A stretch of DNA of 5,038 bases from Planctomycetia bacterium (GTDB lineage Bacteria; Planctomycetota; Planctomycetia; Pirellulales; UBA1268). This document shows, piece after piece, positions 1 through 4,758 of this stretch (position 1 is its first letter; every line of letters starts with the position of its first letter). Below the pieces are notes generated by a model. It saw only the letters and a program-made list of their open reading frames with translations. It had not been told where the DNA came from and ran no database searches. Made by a program: the position numbers and the translations under genes. The stretch is from assembly GCA_009926295.1 (NCBI GenBank), contig RFPF01000240.1, forward strand, positions 1 to 5,038, written 5' to 3'.

Positions 1-746
1 CCCTCCTCGCGGCGGACGACACGGACGGCGCGGCAGCCGCGCCTGCCCGACCGGCGTCGGTGAAGAAAGGGGTGGGCCTGCCGGAGCGGCGCGGCTTCGG
101 CGCGAAGCAACTCGCCGCACTGCGCGTGGGCTGGTACTACAACTGGGGCGCCGATACGGCCGTGCGCTCGACGCAGGCGACGTTCGTACCGATGATCTTC
201 TCGGGACGCCGCGTGGACAGCGCGGTGACCGGCCCGCGACTGTTCGGCTTCAACGAACCCGACCACGAGAAGCAGTCGCACATGACCGTCGAGGAGGCAC
301 TGCGGCTCTGGCCGGGCGTGGCCGCCAAGGCGGGCCTCGTCGGCGCGCCGGCGACGGCCGGCAATCCCGTCTCGGGCGACTGGCTGCCGCAGTTCATGGC
401 AGCCGACCCCAAGGTCGATTTCATGACCCTGCACTGGTACAAGGGCACGAGCGTGAAGAAGTTCTCCGCCGACGTGCAGGCGCTGCACGAGAAGTATCGT
501 CGGCCGGTGTGGGTCACCGAGTTCGCACCGCAGACGGCATCGAGTTCCCGGGAGAACCCGGGAAAGTTCAAGCAGTCGGAGGTGGAGGCGTTCATCGCCG
601 GAGCCGTCGCCTGGATGGAGGCCGCGCCGTTCGTCGAGGGCTACGCGTGGCACCACTCCGGCGCGGGCACGTCGGCATTGTTCGACGACCGGGGCGATCT
701 CACGGCGACGGGCAGGGCCTACGCCGGGGCGACCGCGCGGCGTTAG
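1..746 (+). CDS. Asl1-like glycosyl hydrolase (GH128-type TIM barrel), 5'-partial
   Basis: This is a probable secreted beta-glucan-type glycosidase of the Asl1-like glycosyl hydrolase family (Pfam Glyco_hydro_cc, CAZy GH128); the exact substrate cannot be read from the sequence. A GTG at position 60 could start the frame, but the same frame is open to the left edge (first full codon at 3) and encodes an Ala-rich stretch like the end of an export signal, so the gene probably begins outside the window. Numbering from the GTG at 60, the family pattern is visible in order: GWYYNWG (24-30), FNEPD (64-68) with Glu66 as likely acid/base, DFMTLHWY (120-127), and VWVTEFA (150-156) with Glu154 as likely nucleophile. 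A terminal YAWHH region and a Leu-Thr-x-x-G-x-Ala-Tyr ending are also typical. The domain looks complete, with no frameshift. It is convergent with the YHYH gene, and its TAG overlaps that gene's TAA. No RBS or promoter is in view. Confidence 0.87.
   Translation, partial: LLAADDTDGAAAAPARPASVKKGVGLPERRGFGAKQLAALRVGWYYNWGADTAVRSTQATFVPMIFSGRRVDSAVTGPRLFGFNEPDHEKQSHMTVEEALRLWPGVAAKAGLVGAPATAGNPVSGDWLPQFMAADPKVDFMTLHWYKGTSVKKFSADVQALHEKYRRPVWVTEFAPQTASSSRENPGKFKQSEVEAFIAGAVAWMEAAPFVEGYAWHHSGAGTSALFDDRGDLTATGRAYAGATARR
545..564. repeat. Perfect 8-bp inverted repeat with 4-nt loop inside the glycosidase gene
   Basis: The arms TTCCCGGG (545-552) and CCCGGGAA (557-564) are perfectly complementary around the loop AGAA. 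The element lies inside the coding frame, over the Ser-Arg-Glu-Asn-Pro-Gly-Lys segment shortly after the catalytic VTEFA motif. No T-run follows, so it is not a terminator. It may simply be a by-product of GC-rich codons. Confidence 0.5.
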
Positions 747-1753
747 CGGGGAGGCCGCGGGCCGCGCGGGGATCCGGAAGGGCGTGAGGGGCCGCCGCCG
801 GGCGGCGGGCCTTCGCCGCGCAGGCCCACCGGCGTGCCGCGAAAGCCCCGCGGAATCACCGGCCAGTCGGCCGTGAGGAAATAGGCGTAGGTTCCGCCGG
901 GGAACTCGGGCGTCACGCCCGAGCGTCCGTTGCACTCGTCGAGGTCGCCGGCGTTGGCGACGTATTCGTAGTCCTGCACGAACGCCCCGTCGTAGCGGCC
1001 GCCCGGGCCACGCTCGCCGCCCGGCCGCTGCCCCTCGCGGAGGCGATAGCTGCTCCGGAGCGCCTCGATCCCGGAGTTCGGATCGTCTGCCTTGCGAAAG
1101 CCGTGCAGGCAATAGATCGGAAAGCCGTCGGCGGCCCAGCCCACGAGCGGAGAGTGCGCGTCGACCGTCTCGGCGACGTCCTCGAGCCCGAGTTCATGCA
1201 GGAGGCCGGTCGGCAGACCGTGGTAGTGATAAATGCCCCCGGGCTGCACGTGGGCGTGGTTGGCGTCGAGCCCGAGCGGCACCGCTCCGCCGAGCGCTTC
1301 GTAGTTCCATCCCGAACGACGATCGCCCATCCAATACTCCGCCGTCCCCGGATCGAAGAGGACGCCGTTGACGCCGATGCCGAAGGGAAGCGGAGGCCCG
1401 CGCCGATCGGGATCGTGGAGCATGAGGGGGGTCGCGGCCACCTTCGGATCCAGCGGCAGCCGCACCGACCATCGCTGCTCGCTGATCGTGTGCGGGTTGC
1501 CACGGTTGGGGAACGCGCCGACGCGATGACTGGGGATGTCGTTGGCCGTCACGACGCGGAACCCGCCCTCCACCGAGATCGACACGCGGTTCGCCGCCGG
1601 CGGAGCGCGGTCGGCCGGCACGAGCGTCACGGGACGGGCCTCGTTCGCGCGGTGCTGCCGCATGGGGGGAGGGCCCTGGCCAACGACGTCCGTCGCGAGG
1701 ATCCACGGGCCCGCCACGACCGCCACGACGATCTTCAACACGCTCCGCGTCAT
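743..1753 (-). CDS. YHYH-domain secreted protein
   Basis: This 336-residue protein carries a YHYH domain (Pfam YHYH family). The biochemical role of the family is not established; the His-rich core suggests metal binding, but that is inference. I chose the ATG at 1753 because a strong GGAGGT lies 7 nt upstream and the product then begins with a signal peptide: Arg3/Lys7 flank a hydrophobic run VLKIVVAVVAGPWILA (about 5-20), with cleavage probably near 20-26. The domain occupies about 55-310: NHAH (165-168), GGIYHYHG (172-179, YHYH at 175-178), HSPLVGWAADGFPIY (200-214), DLDECNG (270-276), and YAYFLTADWPVIPRGFRGTP (289-308). The last 26 residues are a Pro/Gly/Arg-rich tail, probably disordered. 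It is the last gene of the minus-strand cluster, 49 bp after the isomerase, and converges on the glycosidase. The frame stays open upstream to 1912, but that stretch is antisense-frame noise inside the isomerase gene. Confidence 0.88.
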   Translation of the reverse strand: MTRSVLKIVVAVVAGPWILATDVVGQGPPPMRQHRANEARPVTLVPADRAPPAANRVSISVEGGFRVVTANDIPSHRVGAFPNRGNPHTISEQRWSVRLPLDPKVAATPLMLHDPDRRGPPLPFGIGVNGVLFDPGTAEYWMGDRRSGWNYEALGGAVPLGLDANHAHVQPGGIYHYHGLPTGLLHELGLEDVAETVDAHSPLVGWAADGFPIYCLHGFRKADDPNSGIEALRSSYRLREGQRPGGERGPGGRYDGAFVQDYEYVANAGDLDECNGRSGVTPEFPGGTYAYFLTADWPVIPRGFRGTPVGLRGEGPPPGGGPSRPSGSPRGPRPPR

Positions 1754-1760
1754 GCCACGC

Positions 1761-1766
1761 ACCTCC
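1761..1766 (-). promoter_or_regulatory. Ribosome binding site of the YHYH gene
   Basis: GGAGGT on the minus strand lies 7 nt before the ATG at 1753. It is the best Shine-Dalgarno match in the window and fixes the start of the YHYH gene against the longer upstream-open frame. Confidence 0.75.
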
Positions 1767-1802
1767 AGTGTCGTACCCTCGAGACTGGTCCCCACCCGAA
1801 TG

Positions 1803-2717
1803 TCAGCCGACGAACGGCGCGAGCACGTTGCGGGCCACCCGCACCGCCAGTTGCCGGCCCTCGAGGCTGCGGCCGAACGTATCGTCCTCCACCTCGATGC
1901 ATACCGGCCCATCGTAGCCCACCCGCCGCAGCTCGCCGATGAAGCGGCCCCAGTCGATCTCGCCGTGGCCGGGGATGCGGGGCTGATGCCAGCGGAGCGG
2001 AAAGTCGAACCGCCCCACCTCGTCGAGTGCTGCCCGATCGATCCTCACATCCTTGGCGTGGACATGGAACAGCCGGTCGCGGAACTCAGCCAACGGAGCG
2101 AGCGGATCCATGTCCTGCAGCACGAAGTGGGAGGGGTCGTAATTGAGGCCGAAGGCCGGTGAGTCGAGGTCTGCGAAGGCCCGGCGCCAAATGGCGGGCG
2201 TCGTGAACAGGTTCTTTCCGCCTGGCCACTCGTCGCGCGTGAACAGCATCGGACAGTTCTCGATGCCGATCCGCACTCCTCGCTCCTCGGCGAGCCGCAC
2301 GATCGGCTTCCAGGCCGCGAGAAACCGGGGCCAGTTGTCGTCGACGGTGCTCTTCCAGTCGCGGCCAACGAAGCCGTTGACGGTGCCGACGCCGAGGAGC
2401 GGGGCCGCCTCGATCACCTTCCTGAAGTGGGCCGCGGCCGGCTCGGCGACGGCGGGGTCGGGGTCGAGCAGGTTGGGGTAGTAGCCGAGTCCGCTGATCG
2501 CGACCCCGCTGCGCGAGCACTCCGCGAGGATGTCTTCGGCCCGCATCCGGGTCAGGCCGTCCACGTCCACGTGGGTGACTCCGGCGTACTTGCGCTCGGA
2601 CCTGCCCACCGGCCAGCACATGAGCTCGACGCAGGAGAACCCGGAATCCGCGGCGAACGCCAGCACCTCCTCGAGCGGCAGTTCTCCGAGGATCGCCGAC
2701 ACGAACCCGAGTTTCAT
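1803..2717 (-). CDS. Sugar phosphate isomerase/epimerase family TIM barrel
   Basis: This 304-residue protein belongs to the xylose isomerase-like TIM-barrel superfamily (Pfam AP_endonuc_2), whose members isomerise or epimerise sugars or related polyols with a divalent metal. The exact substrate is not predictable here. Candidate metal ligands are all present: Glu153 in GIEN (151-154), Asp194 in LNYDPSH (191-197), His220 in HVHAKD (218-223), and Glu275 in CIEVED (273-278). The PGHGEIDW motif (249-256) and the N-terminal strand MKLGFVSAI also fit. There is no signal peptide, so it is cytoplasmic. I chose the ATG at 2717, with GGGAG 8 nt upstream. A GTG two codons earlier (2723) is possible but sits too close to that site. 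It follows the deaminase by 28 bp and precedes the YHYH gene by 49 bp, so co-transcription is likely. The length is normal and no key residue is missing. Confidence 0.9.
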   Translation of the reverse strand: MKLGFVSAILGELPLEEVLAFAADSGFSCVELMCWPVGRSERKYAGVTHVDVDGLTRMRAEDILAECSRSGVAISGLGYYPNLLDPDPAVAEPAAAHFRKVIEAAPLLGVGTVNGFVGRDWKSTVDDNWPRFLAAWKPIVRLAEERGVRIGIENCPMLFTRDEWPGGKNLFTTPAIWRRAFADLDSPAFGLNYDPSHFVLQDMDPLAPLAEFRDRLFHVHAKDVRIDRAALDEVGRFDFPLRWHQPRIPGHGEIDWGRFIGELRRVGYDGPVCIEVEDDTFGRSLEGRQLAVRVARNVLAPFVG

Positions 2718-2725
2718 CAGCACGT

Positions 2726-2730
2726 CTCCC
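2726..2730 (-). promoter_or_regulatory. Ribosome binding site of the isomerase/epimerase gene
   Basis: GGGAG on the minus strand lies 8 nt before the ATG at 2717, but only 2 nt before the alternative GTG at 2723. This favours the ATG start. Confidence 0.5.
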
Positions 2731-2745
2731 GAGCCCTGCGGCCGC

Positions 2746-3194
2746 CTATTCGCCGATGTCCTCGGCCCACAGCCGCGGATGACGCTCCACGAACTCGCGC
2801 ATCAGTCGGATACACTCGTCGTCCTGCACCACGGTCAAGCTCACACCGTGGCTCGCCAGCCACTGCTCCTCGCCTAGAAACGAGCGGTTCTCGCCGATCA
2901 CGACCCGCGGAATCTTGTAGAGCACGATCGCGCCACGATCGCGCCGGAGCACATCGGGCATGGCGAGAGCGTCGTGTACAGCGTGCAGTCGCGATAGAAG
3001 CTGGCCGGCTTCCGCCCGGTGCGTTCGAGCGCATCCATCTCTCCGTGGAGGATCGTGCTCCCCTGTTGCACGCGGCGGTTGTGGCCGCGGCCGACGATCT
3101 TCCCGTCGTGCACGACGACCGACCCGATGGGGATTCCCCCCTCGGCCACGCCCTGCCGGGCCTCGTCGATCGCCGCCTGCAAATACTCGTCCAT
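2746..3194 (-). pseudogene. Cytosine deaminase-like (yeast Fcy1-type) nucleobase deaminase, frameshifted by an 11-bp tandem duplication
   Basis: This is a zinc-dependent CDA-superfamily deaminase closest in pattern to yeast cytosine deaminase Fcy1 (nucleobase salvage); guanine or another base is also possible as substrate. The first part, from ATG 3194, encodes GGIPIG (19-24), GRGHN (35-39), the zinc/catalytic motif LHGEMDALE (His50, Glu52), and SPCPMC (Cys79, Cys82), then GAIV, and then goes out of frame to a TGA at 2898 (98 residues). The second part lies in another frame down to the TAG at 2746. It carries LYKIPRVVIGEN, a DDECI segment and the C-terminal WAEDIGE, which corresponds to Fcy1's WFEDIGE with its substrate-contacting Asp. 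Deleting one copy of the 11-bp duplication at 2924-2945 gives a continuous 145-residue protein reading CSGAIVLYKIP. As written, the product keeps the zinc site but loses the C-terminal third, so it is probably inactive. A sequencing or assembly error remains possible. The RBS is weak (AGGG close to ATG); an upstream TTG at 3239 is less likely. Confidence 0.88.
2924..2945. repeat. Perfect 11-bp tandem duplication inside the deaminase gene
   Basis: Two adjacent identical copies of ACGATCGCGCC (plus strand) occupy 2924-2934 and 2935-2945. On the coding strand this is GGCGCGATCGT twice. Because 11 is not a multiple of 3, it shifts the frame right after the codons for Gly-Ala-Ile-Val. The periodicity extends by only one base on the left (2923), so it is a clean two-copy duplication, typical of replication slippage. 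Confidence 0.95.
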
Positions 3195-3235
3195 GTCGCC
3201 CTGCCCGTGTCTGCCTCGCCCATCCAGCCTACCAC

Positions 3236-3577
3236 TCAACCGGACGGCCCGTCCTCCGCGCCAGGCTTGCGGCGTCGTTTGGGCGCGTCCGTCCTGCGGA
3301 ACACCGCCACGACGTCCTCGATCGGCACGACGTAGAGGAGATTGTCCTGCTCGAAATCGACGGGGATCGAGTTCTTGGGGTGGAACAGCACCTTGTCGTA
3401 CTTCTCGATCGGGAAATCGGCGTCGCGCTCCACCTGGATGCTGACCTCCACGACGCGGCCGGTGATCGTGGGAATCTCCGCCTGGTCCGGCAGCACGATC
3501 CCGCCCCGCGTCCGCTGCCGGCTCTCGTCCTTGCGGATGAGCACCCGCATCCCGAGCGGTTCGACAAATTCATCCAT
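3236..3577 (-). CDS. GroES-like co-chaperonin (Cpn10 family), stand-alone paralogue
   Basis: This 113-residue Cpn10 (GroES) family protein is expected to cap a GroEL chamber during protein folding in the cytoplasm. Visible family features are EPLGMRVLIRKDE (6-18), matching the GroES opening RPLxDRVLVK. They are followed by a mobile-loop-like segment with GGIVLP (25-30), where the Ile-Val-Leu triplet is the known GroEL-contacting element. Then come GRVVEV (40-45), the YDKVLFHP strand (60-67), and LLYVVPIEDVVAV (80-92) at the usual end. A basic 20-residue tail, APKRRRK then acidic/Gly, is additional to the usual family length of about 95-100. I chose the ATG at 3577 because the PLG segment is part of the fold. 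GGAGG lies 12 nt upstream, a rather long spacing. No groEL follows; the next gene is the deaminase, 41 bp on, so this is a divergent paralogue rather than the main groES. It is first in the putative operon. Confidence 0.87.
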   Translation of the reverse strand: MDEFVEPLGMRVLIRKDESRQRTRGGIVLPDQAEIPTITGRVVEVSIQVERDADFPIEKYDKVLFHPKNSIPVDFEQDNLLYVVPIEDVVAVFRRTDAPKRRRKPGAEDGPSG

Positions 3578-3614
3578 CTACTAGCGGAGCCTCCGGCCTC
3601 GGTGCATCGCCCAG

Positions 3615-3623
3615 AATGTAGCA
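3615..3623 (-). promoter_or_regulatory. Candidate extended -10 promoter for the GroES-like operon
   Basis: On the minus strand the bases read TGCTACATT, an extended -10 pattern (TG-N-TACATT, near TATAAT), about 40 nt upstream of the ATG at 3577. No good -35 hexamer sits 17 bp upstream; that position falls inside the direct-repeat region, which could be where an activator or repressor binds. This is weak sequence-only evidence. Confidence 0.3.
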
Positions 3624-3628
3624 ATGCG

Positions 3629-3662
3629 TGCCCGATTCGTCCCTGCCCATGCCCGATTCGTC
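3629..3662. repeat. 13-bp direct repeat, 21-bp period, in the divergent promoter region
   Basis: TGCCCGATTCGTC occurs identically at 3629-3641 and 3650-3662. The start-to-start distance of 21 bp is close to two helical turns, so both copies face the same side of DNA, as expected for tandem operator half-sites. The pair lies about 19 bp upstream of the plus-strand -35 candidate and over the -35 position of the minus-strand candidate. The repeat itself is certain; the operator role is inference. Confidence 0.6.
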
Positions 3663-3680
3663 ACTTTTTCGACCGAGTCT

Positions 3681-3709
3681 TTGGCGGATCGGATCAGTGC
3701 CGGTATAGA
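3681..3709 (+). promoter_or_regulatory. Candidate sigma70-type promoter for the PEP-CTERM gene
   Basis: TTGGCG (3681-3686) and TATAGA (3704-3709) are separated by exactly 17 bp, each matching 4 of 6 consensus bases. Transcription would begin near 3716, leaving a short leader of about 20 nt that includes the GGAGA ribosome binding site before the ATG at 3736. Confidence 0.45.
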
Positions 3710-3722
3710 TCGAGAGTCCACT

Positions 3723-3727
3723 GGAGA
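3723..3727 (+). promoter_or_regulatory. Ribosome binding site of the PEP-CTERM gene
   Basis: GGAGA lies 8 nt before the ATG at 3736. It supports that start over the in-frame ATG at 3754, which would leave a shorter signal peptide n-region. Confidence 0.55.
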
Positions 3728-3735
3728 TCATCGGG

Positions 3736-4758
3736 ATGCAAGCCGCACTCGCCATGTATGCAGGATTTTGCCGGGAGCGATGTGCCCGCTGGGCGGTCAT
3801 CGGCCTCATGTGCCTGGCGGCGTCCACCGCCAACGCCGACATGTTTCTGAATGGCGGCTTCGAGAGCGGCACGACCGGTTGGACATCGGTCGTAGGCCAA
3901 TGGACTCTCTCCGGGTCGAACACGCCGGTCGAGACGATCGTCTCGTCCACGGCGAGCAATTGGTGGGCGTACTCGGGGGACTCCGCGGTCGTCACCGGCA
4001 CCGCCCTCACGGACTCTCGCACCGGCGGAAACCTCCGGCAGGTCTTCAGCGGCAGCAGTTCTTTCCGCGTCGGAAACGAGTCCGCTATCCGCCACTTCGC
4101 TCGACTCAGCCAGACGGTATCGAGCTATTCCGGCGGCGACATCTATTTCGCGTTCGCCGCCGTTCTCGAGGATCCGGACACGAATCACACGGATCCCCAG
4201 CGCCCCGCCTTCAAGTTCGACGTGCGCGACGAGACGCTGAATCAGTCGCTCTACTCTGTCGCGTTTAACTCGGAGGGCACCGGCAGTGGGGCCATCAACT
4301 GGAACCGCGGCATCCGCAACAGCCTCAACGATGGGTACTGGTATTACTCCGACTGGCAGTTGATCCGGATCAGCACGACGGGCCGTCAGGGCAATACGAT
4401 CTCCATGGCGGTCGCGACGTACGACTGCTCGCTCGGACAACACGGTGGTTATGCCTACGTCGATGCCTTCCAAGACACCGCGCCGACGCCCAACCCCGGG
4501 GTCACCACGACCGGCGGGGTTCTCACGTATTCCGCCGTGCCGGAGCCATCGTCGGTGCTTCTGGCCGCGCTGGGGATGGCGGGGGCGATCGCGGTGCGAG
4601 GAGTTCGGCGAGGGCGTTCGAGGCGGCCCGCTGCTCCGCCTCCTTCTTGTTGCGGCCCCACGCCGGCGCGTACGAACGCTGGCCGATGTGAGCCGCCACG
4701 TGGAAACTCTTGCTGTGGTCGGGCCCCGTCTCGTCCACGACCTCGTAGGTCGGCGTGA
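3736..4758 (+). CDS. PEP-CTERM sorting-domain exoprotein with abnormal C-terminal extension
   Basis: This 340-residue exported protein is expected to be processed by an exosortase (EpsH-type) and placed at or beyond the cell surface. The signal peptide spans residues 1-34: hydrophobic AVIGLMCLAAS, then ANA before Asp35. The mature part opens with FLNGGFESGTTGW (37-49), a common start of bacterial beta-sandwich domains in PEP-CTERM proteins, and continues as a Ser/Thr/Gly/Tyr-rich single domain to about 260; no enzymatic motif is recognised. The sorting signal is VPEP (268-271), a hydrophobic helix SSVLLAALGMAGAIAV (272-287) and a basic cluster RGVRRGRSRR (288-297). Normally the protein would stop about here. 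Instead it runs 43 more residues (298-340), rich in Pro, Arg and Cys pairs, antisense to the RNase III dsRNA-binding domain. In codons 296-340, 22 of 45 end in A or T, against 3 of 23 in the helix segment just before. The tail is therefore probably read-through after loss of the native stop. Confidence 0.85.
   Translation: MQAALAMYAGFCRERCARWAVIGLMCLAASTANADMFLNGGFESGTTGWTSVVGQWTLSGSNTPVETIVSSTASNWWAYSGDSAVVTGTALTDSRTGGNLRQVFSGSSSFRVGNESAIRHFARLSQTVSSYSGGDIYFAFAAVLEDPDTNHTDPQRPAFKFDVRDETLNQSLYSVAFNSEGTGSGAINWNRGIRNSLNDGYWYYSDWQLIRISTTGRQGNTISMAVATYDCSLGQHGGYAYVDAFQDTAPTPNPGVTTTGGVLTYSAVPEPSSVLLAALGMAGAIAVRGVRRGRSRRPAAPPPSCCGPTPARTNAGRCEPPRGNSCCGRAPSRPRPRRSA

Larger units (their letters stand above)
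3578..3735. other. Divergent intergenic region between the GroES-like and PEP-CTERM genes
   Basis: This 158-bp gap is the only divergent promoter region in the window and is locally less GC-rich, including a run of five T at 3664-3668. It holds a candidate promoter toward each gene and the 13-bp direct repeat. No CIRCE element (TTAGCACTC with inverted partner) is visible, so HrcA control of the GroES-like gene is not supported. Confidence 0.6.

Noticed and set aside
791..811. GC-rich inverted repeat as a terminator for the glycosidase gene
   Set aside because: It is made by Pro/Gly codon runs in the YHYH tail, has almost no loop and is not followed by a T-run.
1754..1912. N-terminal extension of the YHYH protein by 53 residues to an upstream start at 1912
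   Set aside because: The extension lies inside the isomerase coding region, is Arg/Ser-rich noise, and would bury the signal peptide. The GGAGGT site 7 nt before ATG 1753 fixes the start.
1103..1942. Long plus-strand open frame opposite the YHYH gene
   Set aside because: Its translation is low-complexity His/Arg-rich with no family resemblance. It is a GC-rich antisense shadow.
2898..2961. Programmed ribosomal frameshifting in the deaminase gene
   Set aside because: There is no slippery heptamer or stimulatory structure. A shift at this point would still insert about four extra codons compared with the family, whereas removing one 11-bp copy gives an exact family match.
3578..3735. CIRCE element for HrcA control of the GroES-like gene
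   Set aside because: No TTAGCACTC/GAGTGCTAA pair or close variant is visible.
2427..3850. Plus-strand open frames opposite the isomerase, deaminase and GroES-like genes
   Set aside because: They are compositionally biased, lack recognisable motifs, and lie antisense to well-supported genes.
3570..4473. Minus-strand open frames opposite the PEP-CTERM gene
   Set aside because: They cover the intergenic promoter region and the antisense of a clear exported protein, with no domain signature.
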